A stretch of DNA of 46,929 nt, from the NCBI GenBank assembly GCA_000174895.1, contig ACOK01000066.1:1-46929 (forward strand). Reading direction: 5' to 3'. The DNA is from Ruminococcus flavefaciens FD-1. Lineage in GTDB: Bacteria > Bacillota > Clostridia > Oscillospirales > Ruminococcaceae. This document shows, piece after piece, positions 31,922 to 40,505 of the stretch (position 1 is its first letter; each line of letters starts with the position of its first letter). Below the pieces are notes generated by a model. That model did not search any database. It saw nothing but the letters and a program-made list of their open reading frames with translations, and had not been told where the DNA came from. The translations under genes were made by a program, and so were the position numbers.

Positions 31922-32849
31922 GGAGATAACAAAGGTCACAGGAAAAATGTCAAAAGACTATCCCGAACTCACTTTTGAATACCTCTTCATCAACGACGGT
32001 TCAAAGGACAAAACTCTTGAGATACTGCGCTCTCTCGCTGAAAATGACAGCAGAGTAAGATATATCTCATTTTCAAGAAATTTCGGCAAGGAATCAGGTA
32101 TGTATGCAGGCCTGAAGGGCGCCAAGGGCGACTATATCGTCGTTATGGACGCCGACCTCCAGCATCCCCCGGCTTTCCTGCCTGAGATGTACAGCTATGT
32201 GAGAAACGGCGAATATGACTGCGCTACCACAAGACGTGTCAGCCGTAAGGGTGAATCAAAGATCCGCTCGGCTTTCGCAAGGCTGTTCTATAAAATAATG
32301 AATAAGATATCCCAGACAGAGATCGTGGACGGCGCTCAGGACTTCCGATTCATGACAAGACAGATGGTGGACGCTATCCTCGATATGACTGAGTATAACC
32401 GCTTCTCAAAGGGTATATTCAGCTGGGTCGGATTCCACACACGCTATATCGAATACGAGAACGTGGAAAGACCTGCCGGCACTACCTCATGGTCATTCTG
32501 GGGACTCTTCAAGTATTCACTGGAAGGCATCATGGCTTTCTCCACTGCTCCCCTTGCTATAGCTTCAATGCTGGGTATCCTTACCTGCGCTATAGCTTTC
32601 ATCCTCATTATTATAACGATCATCAAGAGCCTTCTCGGACTCAATGATTCTCCCGACGGTTACCCCACTATCATCTGCCTGATATTCCTCTTCAGCGGAC
32701 TTCAGCTCTTCAGCACAGGTATCCTCGGTCAGTATCTCTCAAAGACCTACCTTGAGACCAAGAAGCGCCCTGTTTTCATCACAAAGGAAACTGAGGAGAT
32801 CTACCTCAGCAGAAAGAAAGAAGCAGAAGCTTCTGAGAAAAAGGACTGA
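31911..32849 (+). CDS. GtrB-like polyprenyl-phosphate glycosyltransferase (family GT2), main part
   Basis: A 312-residue open frame that holds nearly all of a GT2 enzyme of the GtrB/DPM type, which moves a sugar from UDP to a lipid carrier. Seen: FINDGSKDKTLEIL, the metal-binding DADLQHPP, FRFMTRQMVDAILDMTEYNRFSKGIFSWVGFHTRYIEYENVERPAGTTSW in part, and two C-terminal membrane helices (ASMLGILTCAIAFILIIITII and PTIICLIFLFSGLQLFSTGIL). The first strand, which binds the nucleotide, lies in the frame starting at GTG 31856, so the ATG at 31911 is almost surely not the true start. If the frameshift is real, the enzyme lacks its first strand and is probably inactive. It is the first gene of the plus-strand run and ends 20 bp before the WG-repeat gene. 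Confidence 0.85.
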   Translation: MFYEEITKVTGKMSKDYPELTFEYLFINDGSKDKTLEILRSLAENDSRVRYISFSRNFGKESGMYAGLKGAKGDYIVVMDADLQHPPAFLPEMYSYVRNGEYDCATTRRVSRKGESKIRSAFARLFYKIMNKISQTEIVDGAQDFRFMTRQMVDAILDMTEYNRFSKGIFSWVGFHTRYIEYENVERPAGTTSWSFWGLFKYSLEGIMAFSTAPLAIASMLGILTCAIAFILIIITIIKSLLGLNDSPDGYPTIICLIFLFSGLQLFSTGILGQYLSKTYLETKKRPVFITKETEEIYLSRKKEAEASEKKD

Positions 32850-32869
32850 TAACAGGAGGTGCGGCCTGA

Positions 32870-34015
32870 TTGAATAAGCATATGAAGCTTCTGTTTTCCG
32901 CACTCTTCATCATCGTCATAGTCCTTGCTGTCGCCATCACACGTTTCTTTCACGATACGGGAAAGAATACCTACGAAGGTGGCGGACAGTCCGTCATTGC
33001 CAAGAAGCTCTCAACCGATGAAAGCGGCAGTTTCCTCTTTCAGGATGTCTCAGGGAAATACGGCCTTGCAGACGCAAGCGAAAGAGTTACCGTCTCACCT
33101 GAATGGGACAAGCTCACATTCACCGGAACAGGGCTCTGTATTGCGGAAAGACAGATCAAAGGCAACAAACTCCTCGGCTGCATAGACTATGAAGGCAATG
33201 CAGTCGTACCTTTCATATATGATACTATAGTGCACCGCTCGGTCAACGGTTTCGGTTTCTATACCGCATCCGCCCATTCAGACGGTTCATGCGTTATATA
33301 TAATGATGATCTCACACCTGCTTTCACAAGATCATGGAACAGCTTCACCGAAGAAGACAATGAGATCACTCTTACTACCGACAAAGGTTCCTATATCTAT
33401 TCCGTAAGCCCGAAAGGATTCGCTCTCAAAAATGCTGTGGTGCACGGCAAGGCGGATACATCGGAGTACAAGATCGATATCACAAGCAAGCTGCTGCTCT
33501 CAAAGCTCAGCGTTTCAATGCTGGAAGTAATGTCGGAAAATGCAGGCAGATACATCCGCTACGCTTTCTCGGAAGACGAAGCCGACCTTGCGGATATACC
33601 TCATCCGGACAATGCGGTATTCACTCCGCTGTTTCCGGACGATCCTCAGCTCGTTTCAAAGCGCCTGAGAAGCATCCCCGATATCTTCCTTTATTCCACC
33701 CGTTCAGATGACGATATACCGCATTTTGCAGTCGCCGTCACAGCGGATACCGAGCTCACCTATCACGACGATAACGGCAAGCTCAGCCATATGAATGAAA
33801 AATACAAGGCAGTCATCGAGTTCAGCGGCGGCTCGGCAGGCGAACTCAAGGCTGTTTCAGCCGGATTCGAGGCTCTTATGCCCGAATATCCCGCCCCCGA
33901 ACCGGAGCACCCCTCCATCATCGAACACGCCGACAACGAAAACGGCTATACTTCGGGAGGCACCTCATCAACTGATACCGGAGACAATGCCGCTATCAGC
34001 GACAGCACATTATAA
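32870..34015 (+). CDS. Membrane-anchored WG-repeat-like protein
   Basis: 381 residues. A short basic start, one membrane helix or uncleaved signal (LLFSALFIIVIVLAVAITRFF), then an extracytoplasmic part with WG/KWG-like repeats (SGKYGLADASERVTVSPEWDKLTF and LLGCIDYEGNAVVPFIYDTI), a type of beta repeat seen in surface proteins. The C-terminal half, with ELTYHDDNGKLSHMNEKYKAVIEF, is unassigned, and the end is a Ser/Thr/Asp-rich tail. The best-placed start is TTG at 32870, with GGAGGT 9 nt upstream; an ATG four codons on (32882) is too far from it. It lies between the glycosyltransferase and purE, 16 bp before the latter, so it is likely in the same transcript. Its function is unknown. Confidence 0.65.
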   Translation: MNKHMKLLFSALFIIVIVLAVAITRFFHDTGKNTYEGGGQSVIAKKLSTDESGSFLFQDVSGKYGLADASERVTVSPEWDKLTFTGTGLCIAERQIKGNKLLGCIDYEGNAVVPFIYDTIVHRSVNGFGFYTASAHSDGSCVIYNDDLTPAFTRSWNSFTEEDNEITLTTDKGSYIYSVSPKGFALKNAVVHGKADTSEYKIDITSKLLLSKLSVSMLEVMSENAGRYIRYAFSEDEADLADIPHPDNAVFTPLFPDDPQLVSKRLRSIPDIFLYSTRSDDDIPHFAVAVTADTELTYHDDNGKLSHMNEKYKAVIEFSGGSAGELKAVSAGFEALMPEYPAPEPEHPSIIEHADNENGYTSGGTSSTDTGDNAAISDSTL

Positions 34016-34031
34016 AAAGGAGAACAAGAAA

Positions 34032-34532
34032 ATGTCTAAAAAAGTTGCAGTTATCATGGGAAGCGACAGCGATTTCCCTGTTGTTAAATCAGCTCTCACA
34101 GAGCTTAAAAAGTACGGCGTTGAATTTGAATGCCGTGTAATGAGCGCTCACAGAACTCCCGCAGAGGCCTGCGAATTCGCTTCAAACGCAAGAGCAAACG
34201 GCTTCGGCGCTATCATCTGTGCAGCAGGTATGGCTGCTCACCTTGCAGGTGTTGTTGCAGGTCATACAACTCTCCCTGTTATCGGTATCCCTATGAAGTC
34301 AAAGGCTCTCGAAGGCGTTGACGCTCTTCTCGCTACCGTTATGATGCCTCCCGGAGTACCTGTTGCTACTGTTGGTATCGACGGCGCTAAGAATGCAGCT
34401 GTTCTGGCTGTTCAGATGCTTGCGGTCTCAGATGAGACTCTCGCTGAAAAGCTGGCTGCCGAGAAGAAGGCTATGGCTGACGGCGTTATCGCTAAGGACA
34501 AGGCTTTACAGGAGCAGATCGCTGCTCTCTGA
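34032..34532 (+). CDS. purE: PurE, N5-carboxyaminoimidazole ribonucleotide mutase
   Basis: A 166-residue class I PurE of purine synthesis, shifting the carboxyl group to make CAIR. Signature segments: VAVIMGSDSDFPV at the start, MSAHRTPAEA with the catalytic His, ICAAGMAAHLAGVVAG, PVIGIPM, and TVMMPPGVPVATVGIDGAKNAAVLA. AAAGGAG lies about 8 nt upstream of the ATG at 34032; a longer reading frame begins upstream but its extra part is a shadow of the preceding gene. A class I PurE normally needs PurK to make N5-CAIR; no purK is in this window. Confidence 0.97.
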   Translation: MSKKVAVIMGSDSDFPVVKSALTELKKYGVEFECRVMSAHRTPAEACEFASNARANGFGAIICAAGMAAHLAGVVAGHTTLPVIGIPMKSKALEGVDALLATVMMPPGVPVATVGIDGAKNAAVLAVQMLAVSDETLAEKLAAEKKAMADGVIAKDKALQEQIAAL

Positions 34533-34553
34533 TGCACACAAGGAGGTATCGCC

Positions 34554-35210
34554 ATGACCCCACAGGAAAGAAAACAACACACCGAAAGCATACTCAGAGA
34601 AAAGGGTATCAGCTTCTTTGACGGTCTGCCTATGACGGAATCCGCCGAAGAAATAAAACTCAGAGACTTCGATGCAGTCTGCCGAAGAGCCGTTGCTGCT
34701 CTGCTGTGCACACAGATGGCCATTGAGCTCAGCGAGAACAACACCGAAAATGCAGGAAGATTTGCGAATCTCATCGCATACTTCGATGTGAACAAGTCGC
34801 TGAACGCAAAGGAATCCAAGCTGTTTGACGGCTCTGCCACACCTCAGGATATAACCGATATCGTCTGGGAATACGAATGCTACTGGGCGCTGGTATGGGC
34901 TCTGGGGCTCGTGGATGATATCAGCGACGCAAGCGATATCTGTGACTGCCGCAAGGCTATACAGTTCGTTTCACAGTGCGGAAGCCTGGATGACTTCAAG
35001 TCAAAGTGCAGTCTCCGCAGCGCTGACGAGATACTGGATATGCTGGACCTTTACTACCGCTATCACTGGGCTGTTGTTCAGCATCAGCACGTTGACCCCA
35101 ACTGCTCGGTCGGCGATCTGAACGGTGAAGTCGTTTTCGAGCGCAGACGTGGTCTTGAATGGCTCATCTGCGATACTGAGGACTGGCATGACATCTCTCT
35201 GCATACATAA
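34554..35210 (+). CDS. DUF4272 family protein
   Basis: A 218-residue soluble protein. DUF4272 features are visible: RKQHTESILREKGISFFDGLP at the start, the central WEYECYWALVWALGLVDD, and near the end LDLYYRYHWAVVQHQH with GEVVFERRRGLEWLICDTEDWHDI. The function of the family is unknown. GGAGG precedes the ATG. It sits between purE and a HAD phosphatase; its stop is one base before the HAD start, so those two are coupled. It has no known link to purine synthesis. Confidence 0.85.
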   Translation: MTPQERKQHTESILREKGISFFDGLPMTESAEEIKLRDFDAVCRRAVAALLCTQMAIELSENNTENAGRFANLIAYFDVNKSLNAKESKLFDGSATPQDITDIVWEYECYWALVWALGLVDDISDASDICDCRKAIQFVSQCGSLDDFKSKCSLRSADEILDMLDLYYRYHWAVVQHQHVDPNCSVGDLNGEVVFERRRGLEWLICDTEDWHDISLHT

Positions 35211-35211
35211 T

Positions 35212-35865
35212 ATGGATAGATTTAAAACTCTTCTTTTTGACCTTGACGGAACTCTTACGGACTCCGCTGAGGGCATAATCAACTGCATGAAACACGCTCT
35301 TACCGCTATGGGACGTGAGATCCCCGACGACATGAACCGCTTCCTCGGCCCGCCGCTTTATGAATCTTTCGATAAATTCTGCGGAATGAACGAGGAGGAG
35401 GTACTCGAAGCGGTAAGGATATTCCGTGAAAGATACAGCACTGTCGGCCTTTTCGAGAACCGTGTCTACGACGGCATCCCGGAAATGCTGGAACGTCTCA
35501 GTCAGGGCGGCAAACAGCTCTTTGTAGCCACAAGCAAGCCTGAAGTCTACGCAAAGCGCATACTGGACAAGTTCGGGCTTTCACGGTATTTCCCCGTTAT
35601 CGGCGGTGCTGATATAAACGGCACACGCAATAACAAATGGGAAGTAATCGAGTACGTTCTCGCCCAGGCAGGCATCACTGACAGAAGCGGTGTACTTATG
35701 ATAGGCGACCGCAGGCAGGATGTGCTGGGGGCTCATAAAACAGGGCTGAAATGTCTCGGCACTCTCTGGGGCTACGGTCCCATAGAAGAACTTACAGAGG
35801 CAGATGCGGACTTCATTGCACATACGCCGCAGGAAGCCGCTGATATGCTGCTCGGAAAGGAGTAA
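35212..35865 (+). CDS. HAD-family phosphatase, phosphoglycolate phosphatase-like
   Basis: A 217-residue HAD hydrolase: motif I LLFDLDGTLTDS with both Asp, motif II FVATSKPE, motif III with Lys (around KRILDKFG) and motif IV MIGDRRQDVLGAHKTGLKCLGTLWGYG. The cap is helical (subclass IA), close to Gph/PpaX-type enzymes; the substrate is not clear. There is no ribosome site before the ATG at 35212, which lies one base past the DUF4272 stop, so translation should depend on reinitiation. A nearby role could be removal of phosphoglycolate or of purine nucleotides, but this is only a guess. Confidence 0.85.
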   Translation: MDRFKTLLFDLDGTLTDSAEGIINCMKHALTAMGREIPDDMNRFLGPPLYESFDKFCGMNEEEVLEAVRIFRERYSTVGLFENRVYDGIPEMLERLSQGGKQLFVATSKPEVYAKRILDKFGLSRYFPVIGGADINGTRNNKWEVIEYVLAQAGITDRSGVLMIGDRRQDVLGAHKTGLKCLGTLWGYGPIEELTEADADFIAHTPQEAADMLLGKE

Positions 35866-35868
35866 GCC

Positions 35869-36093
35869 ATGTTTGGAAAAAACGAAGAAAAATCATACGA
35901 TGAAAAGCCAAAGAAAAAGGAAAAGCCAAAGCCACGCTTCATTATAAAGAATGACGAATATGCAGGCTCTTATCACCTGACAGTCATCGTTGATACCGAA
36001 ACAGGTGTGAACTACCTTGTTTCCGACGGCAACATCACCGAACTGAAGGGCAGTGACGGCAAGACTGTCATTGATCCTTTACCCGTACAGTAA
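35869..36093 (+). CDS. DUF6440 family small protein
   Basis: A 74-residue protein. A charged Lys/Glu/Pro-rich start (about 25 residues) precedes the domain RFIIKNDEYAGSYHLTVIVDTETGVNYLVSDGN, followed by a GSDGKTVIDPLPV end. This fits the DUF6440 pattern (VDxxTGVxY). AAGGAG overlaps the end of the HAD gene, three bases before this ATG region. Function unknown; common as a small gene in Firmicutes. Confidence 0.7.
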   Translation: MFGKNEEKSYDEKPKKKEKPKPRFIIKNDEYAGSYHLTVIVDTETGVNYLVSDGNITELKGSDGKTVIDPLPVQ

Positions 36094-36178
36094 TAAGATT
36101 ACAATTTCCGCAAAGAAGCGGAGTTGCATATATACGGTAATTTACCGCAATTTTTAATATCTCAGGAGGAATTTAAAA

Positions 36179-36898
36179 ATGGAAAACATCGAAAAAAAGG
36201 AACAGCTCTATGAGGGCAAGGCTAAGAAGGTCTATGCTACAAACGATCCCGATCTCGTTATCGTTGACTACAAGGATGACGCTACCGCTTTCAACGGCGA
36301 AAAGAAGGGTACTATCGCAGGCAAGGGTGTCATCAACAACAGAATGACAAACTTCATGTTCAAAATGCTCGAAAAGGAAGGCGTTCCTACTCATCTCGTT
36401 GAAGAGATCAGCGACCGTGAAACAATCGTAAAGAAGGTCTCCATCGTTCCTCTTGAAGTTATCATCAGAAACGTTGCAGCAGGCAGCTTCTCAAAGAGAA
36501 TGGGCGTTGAGGAAGGCAAGCAGCTCCTCTGTCCTATCCTTGAATACAGCTACAAGAACGACGACCTCGGCGATCCGTTCATCAACGATTACTATGCTCT
36601 CGCTCTCGGTATCGCTACTAAGGAAGAACTCGACACTATCGCTAAGTACGCTTTCAAGGTAAACGAGTTCATGGTAAAGTTCTTCAAGGGACTCAACATC
36701 GACCTCATCGACTTCAAGATCGAGTTCGGTAAGACTTCAGACGGCACTATCATCCTTGCTGATGAGATCTCTCCTGATACCTGCCGTTTCTGGGACAGCA
36801 CAACTCACGAAAAGCTTGATAAGGACCGTTTCCGCAGAGATATGGGCGGCGTAGAGGAAGCTTATCAGGAAATCATGAAGAGACTTATGGGAGAATAA
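36179..36898 (+). CDS. purC: PurC, SAICAR synthetase
   Basis: A 239-residue ATP-dependent ligase that joins aspartate to CAIR. Seen: [62 protein letters not shown], and LIDFKIEFG...[15 protein letters not shown]. Length and motifs are standard for bacterial PurC. AGGAGG precedes the ATG by about 9 nt. An 85-bp gap before it holds two small hairpins (about 36104-36118 and 36135-36147). PurF follows with a 4-bp gap. Confidence 0.97.
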   Translation: MENIEKKEQLYEGKAKKVYATNDPDLVIVDYKDDATAFNGEKKGTIAGKGVINNRMTNFMFKMLEKEGVPTHLVEEISDRETIVKKVSIVPLEVIIRNVAAGSFSKRMGVEEGKQLLCPILEYSYKNDDLGDPFINDYYALALGIATKEELDTIAKYAFKVNEFMVKFFKGLNIDLIDFKIEFGKTSDGTIILADEISPDTCRFWDSTTHEKLDKDRFRRDMGGVEEAYQEIMKRLMGE

Positions 36899-36902
36899 TT
36901 GT

Positions 36903-38327
36903 ATGGGCGGTTTTTTCGGTGCAGCTTCTAAAAACGACTGCGTGACAGACGTTTTCTTCGGTACTGACTACCACTCACACCTCGGCACCCGCAGAGGCGG
37001 TATGACTTCATATTCGGAAGACTGCGGATTTCAGAGAAATATCCACAGTATCGAGAATTCTCCTTTCAGAACCAAATTTGAAAATGACGTTGTAAGGATG
37101 AAGGGCAAGCTCTGTATCGGATGTATCAGCGATACAGACCCACAGCCTATCCTCGTGCGTTCAAAGATGGGACTTTACGCTGTATGTTCAGTGGGTATCA
37201 TCCGCAATGCAGATACTCTCGTTGATGAGCTCCTTGAAAAGGGATGTGCCAACTTCGAGACCATGAGCAGCGGAAAGATAAACTCAGGCGACCTTATCGG
37301 CGCTCTCATCGCTCAGAAGGACAACTTCGTTGACGGTATCCGCTACGCTCAGAGCAAGATAGAGGGTACTATGTCACTTATCATTCTCACTAAGGACGGC
37401 ATTATCGCTGCCCGTGACGAATTCGGAAGGCTCCCTATCATCATCGGCAAGCGCTCCGACGGCTACTGTCTCTCTACCGAGTCTTTCGCTTTCCAGAAGC
37501 TGGGTTACACTACTTACAAGGAGCTCCAGGCAGGCGAGATAGTAAAGCTCACTGCTGACGAATGTCATATAATGGCTGAGGGCGATCCTTCCAAGATGAA
37601 GATATGTACCTTCCTCTGGACTTACTACGGCTACCCTAACGCTGTATACGAAGGCGTGAACGTTGAAGTTATGCGTACACGCAACGGCGAGATAATGGCT
37701 GAAAATGATATCAACGCAGGCAGACTCCCCGAAGTTGACTATGTATGCGGAGTTCCCGATTCAGGCACTCCTCACGCTATCGGCTATGCTAACCGCAGCG
37801 GTATCCCCTTTGCACGTCCGTTCATCAAGTACACACCCACATGGCCGAGAAGCTTCATGCCTACAAACCAGAGCATGAGAAATCAGGTCGCTAAAATGAA
37901 GCTCATTCCCGTTCACGAGCTTATCGCAGGCAAGCGTCTCCTCTTCGTTGACGACAGTATCGTAAGAGGTACTCAGATGAGAGAGACCGTTGAGTTCCTC
38001 TATGAGAACGGCGCTAAGGAAGTGCATATGCGTTCTGCTTGTCCTCCTATCATGTACGGCTGCAAGTATCTCAACTTCTCACGCAGCCATTCAGAGCTGG
38101 AGCTTATCGCAAGACAGATAATCGATGAATTTGAAGGCGCTGAAGGCGTTAAGTACCTCGCTGAGTACAGCGATACAAATACCGAAAGAGGCAGACGTAT
38201 GCGTGATGAGATATGCCGCAGACTCAAGCTCACTTCACTGGAATTCCAGTCGCTCCCGGGCAAGGTAAAGGCTGTGGGACTTCCACAGTGTCAGCTTTGT
38301 ACTTATTGCTGGGACGGAAACGAATAA
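36903..38327 (+). CDS. purF: PurF-like amidophosphoribosyltransferase with a degenerate glutaminase domain
   Basis: 474 residues with the fold order of PurF: an N-terminal Ntn glutaminase-like domain (1-230) and a C-terminal phosphoribosyltransferase domain. The PRPP loop LLFVDDSIVRGTQ and CGVPDSGTPHAIGYANRSGIP are intact. However the protein starts MGGFFGAAS where active PurF has a Cys nucleophile right after Met. The usual RYST site reads IGCISDTD and the usual HNGN site reads CSVGIIRN. So the glutaminase looks inactive and the enzyme would need ammonia or another amidotransferase. The C-terminal Cys cluster (QCQLCTYCWDG) and ACPPIMYGC match iron-sulfur ligands seen in some PurF. The ATG lies 4 bp after purC and has no clear ribosome site. 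A canonical paralogue elsewhere is possible. Confidence 0.88.
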   Translation: MGGFFGAASKNDCVTDVFFGTDYHSHLGTRRGGMTSYSEDCGFQRNIHSIENSPFRTKFENDVVRMKGKLCIGCISDTDPQPILVRSKMGLYAVCSVGIIRNADTLVDELLEKGCANFETMSSGKINSGDLIGALIAQKDNFVDGIRYAQSKIEGTMSLIILTKDGIIAARDEFGRLPIIIGKRSDGYCLSTESFAFQKLGYTTYKELQAGEIVKLTADECHIMAEGDPSKMKICTFLWTYYGYPNAVYEGVNVEVMRTRNGEIMAENDINAGRLPEVDYVCGVPDSGTPHAIGYANRSGIPFARPFIKYTPTWPRSFMPTNQSMRNQVAKMKLIPVHELIAGKRLLFVDDSIVRGTQMRETVEFLYENGAKEVHMRSACPPIMYGCKYLNFSRSHSELELIARQIIDEFEGAEGVKYLAEYSDTNTERGRRMRDEICRRLKLTSLEFQSLPGKVKAVGLPQCQLCTYCWDGNE

Positions 38328-38329
38328 TC

Positions 38330-38447
38330 AATTCGTAATTCATAATGCGTAATGCGTAATTATTGTGCTCGCTTTGCTCACATTTTTAATTTGTCTGCCG
38401 TCAGGCAGACACCGCAATTACGAATTACGAATTAAGCATTACGCATT
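38330..38447. repeat. Palindromic repeat element between purF and purM
   Basis: Two AT-rich arms (38330-38362 and 38414-38447) are built of GTAATTC and GCGTAATG units and are roughly complementary. In the centre a perfect 8-bp hairpin with a GTCA loop (38392-38399 with 38404-38411). It looks like a short palindromic intergenic repeat (MITE or REP type) of the kind scattered through many genomes. No transposase gene is present. Confidence 0.65.
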
Positions 38448-38470
38448 AAAAAAATATGGAGGATTTTTAT

Positions 38471-39508
38471 ATGAACAACAGTTTTTCCGAAAGCTACAAG
38501 AAGGCAGGCGTTGACGTAACCGCAGGCTACAAGTCAGTCGAGCTTATGAAGGAGCATATCGCCCGCACTATGATAAAGGGCGCTCTCTCAGGCATCGGCG
38601 GATTCGGCGGTCTCTTTGAGCTGGATATGACAGGTATCAATAAGCCTGTTCTCGTATCAGGCACTGACGGCGTCGGCACCAAGATCAAGATCGCTTTCAT
38701 CATGGATAAGCATGATACTGTAGGTATCGACTGCGTTGCTATGTGCGTCAACGATATCATCTGCTGCGGCGCAAAGCCACAGTTCTTCCTCGACTATATC
38801 GCCTGCGGCAAGAACTATCCCGAAAAGATAGCTACTATCGTTTCAGGTGTTGCTGAGGGCTGTGTACAGGCAGAATGTGCTCTCATCGGCGGCGAAACTG
38901 CTGAGCACCCCGGTCTTATGCCTGAGGATGAATACGACCTTGCAGGCTTCTCAGTAGGCGTTGTTGACAAGGACAAGATCCTCCAGCCCGATACACAGAA
39001 GGCAGGCGATGTACTTATCGCTATCAAGTCAAGCGGTGTACATTCAAACGGCTTCTCTCTCGTAAGAAGCGTATTCGACGTTAACGAGCAGAACCTTTCC
39101 ATGCATTTCGATGACCTGGGCGCTACTCTCGGTGAGACTCTCCTCACTCCTACACGTATCTACGTAAAGGCAGTGATGAGCCTCCTGGACGCTGTAAAGG
39201 TAAAGTCCATCTCACACATCACAGGCGGCGGCTTCTATGAGAACATCCCACGTTCACTTCCCAAGAACCTTGCTGCTAAGATCGAAAGAAACGCTGTTCA
39301 GGTACTCCCTATCTTTGATCTTATCAAGAGAACAGGCGATATCCCTGAGCGTGATATGTTCAATACATTCAACATGGGCGTAGGTATGATCGTTTCCGTT
39401 GACAAGAACGATGCTGACAAGGCTGTTGCCGCTATAAAGGCAGCAGGCGAGGACGCTTACATCCTCGGTGAGCTCGTTGAATCAGAGGAAGGCGTTATCA
39501 TCTGCTGA
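38471..39508 (+). CDS. purM: PurM, AIR synthetase
   Basis: A 345-residue enzyme that closes FGAM to aminoimidazole ribonucleotide using ATP. Seen: [61 protein letters not shown] (split here), the [13 protein letters not shown] loop and FNMGVGMIV near the end. I take the ATG at 38471 because GGAGG lies 8 nt upstream; an in-frame ATG at 38456 would place that site inside the gene. Followed by a strong terminator at 39518-39552. Confidence 0.97.
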   Translation: MNNSFSESYKKAGVDVTAGYKSVELMKEHIARTMIKGALSGIGGFGGLFELDMTGINKPVLVSGTDGVGTKIKIAFIMDKHDTVGIDCVAMCVNDIICCGAKPQFFLDYIACGKNYPEKIATIVSGVAEGCVQAECALIGGETAEHPGLMPEDEYDLAGFSVGVVDKDKILQPDTQKAGDVLIAIKSSGVHSNGFSLVRSVFDVNEQNLSMHFDDLGATLGETLLTPTRIYVKAVMSLLDAVKVKSISHITGGGFYENIPRSLPKNLAAKIERNAVQVLPIFDLIKRTGDIPERDMFNTFNMGVGMIVSVDKNDADKAVAAIKAAGEDAYILGELVESEEGVIIC

Positions 39509-39517
39509 TGCATTTTC

Positions 39518-39562
39518 AGGTGTCAGGGGCAGTGCTCCTGCCCCCGGCACCTTTCCCTTTTT
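39518..39562 (+). terminator. Strong terminator/attenuator after purM, just before the expansin gene
   Basis: Two stacked stems (39518-39524 with 39546-39552, and GGGGCAG 39526-39532 with 39538-39544) followed by TTCCCTTTTT. Only about 20 bp separate its tail from the GTG of the expansin gene. Confidence 0.8.
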
Positions 39563-39581
39563 CCACGAAGGAGTGGTATAT

Positions 39582-40472
39582 GTGAAAAGCAAAAAATTCG
39601 TATTATCGCTTATTGCTGCGGCTGTATGCCTGTCACCTGCATACGCCTTTGCCGCTTCGTCAATCCCCATGGATTACTGTCCCGATGAGGTCATCGACTG
39701 CTTTGATGTAATTGCCGCCCGAAAGCAGGGTGCTTCAAAGGATGAACTCCGCAAAGTGCAGGATTTCGTCCTCGGCAAAAAAGTAAAAACAGACAGCGGT
39801 ACATCCTCATCGTCATATGTCCCCGATGAAGTCCCTATAGATGAAAGCTGTATCCTCGAACCAAAGGGTACGGTTCACACAGGCGAGGGTACCTTCTACG
39901 GCGGCGGATACACAGGCGGTCATGCCATGCTTGACCCTGTTTCCCACGACTACTGGATAGTCGCCATGAACCATTCCGATTACAACGAAGCCCAGCTTGC
40001 AGGCGCTTATCTCGAAGTCACAGGCGAACTGGGTACCATAAAAATGCTGGTAACAGACGAGCTCCCCGAAGGCAAAAAAGGCGATCTCGACCTGTATACC
40101 GATGCTTTTCCGCTTATTGCTCCCATAGAAAAGGGCCGAGTCCCCGTGAGCTGGAAGATAATCCCCCTTGACAGCGCTGAAGATGCTCCCATCTCCTTCA
40201 AATACAAGGAGGGAAGCACTGAATTCTGGTGCGGTGTCCAGGTGAGAAATCACCGCTACCCCATCACAAAGCTGGAATATCTGGACGAAAACGGAGACTT
40301 TGTTGAAATACCAAGACGTCCCTACAATTACTTTGAATCCCGTGACATGGGCAAAGGACCGTTCACTTTCCGCATTACGGATATCTACGGTCAGGTCATT
40401 GTCGACAAGGACATTCCCCTGTCATACGATGATACAGAGATAATCCCGGGACACGTTCAGTTCCCCGAATAA
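39582..40472 (+). CDS. Secreted expansin with an N-terminal dockerin-like segment
   Basis: 296 residues. Signal peptide about 1-25. Residues 30-67 (MDYCPDEVIDCFDVIAARKQG...LRKVQDFVLGKK) look like a dockerin that has lost most calcium ligands. Residues 95-195 are the double-psi beta barrel (GTFYGGGYTGGHAMLDPV, YLEVTGELGTIKMLVTDELPEGKKGDLDL) with the catalytic-type Asp159. Residues 200-290 are the CBM63-like domain (FWCGVQVRNHRYPITKLEYL, PYNYF), and the end PGHVQFPE is the same as in Bacillus EXLX1. One of the paired Trp is Phe215 here. Expansins loosen plant cellulose without cutting it. The start is GTG with GGAG 8 nt upstream; an upstream in-frame ATG gives no signal peptide. It follows a terminator and has no visible promoter, so expression should depend on read-through. 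Confidence 0.9.
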   Translation: MKSKKFVLSLIAAAVCLSPAYAFAASSIPMDYCPDEVIDCFDVIAARKQGASKDELRKVQDFVLGKKVKTDSGTSSSSYVPDEVPIDESCILEPKGTVHTGEGTFYGGGYTGGHAMLDPVSHDYWIVAMNHSDYNEAQLAGAYLEVTGELGTIKMLVTDELPEGKKGDLDLYTDAFPLIAPIEKGRVPVSWKIIPLDSAEDAPISFKYKEGSTEFWCGVQVRNHRYPITKLEYLDENGDFVEIPRRPYNYFESRDMGKGPFTFRITDIYGQVIVDKDIPLSYDDTEIIPGHVQFPE

Positions 40473-40505
40473 TACTCATCCTACTCTAAAATCAGGTACA
40501 AGATA

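Noticed and set aside
33795..34031. Long N-terminal extension of PurE
   Set aside because: It is the shadow frame of the WG-repeat gene; PurE starts at 34032 with its own ribosome site and the usual MSKKVAVIMG.
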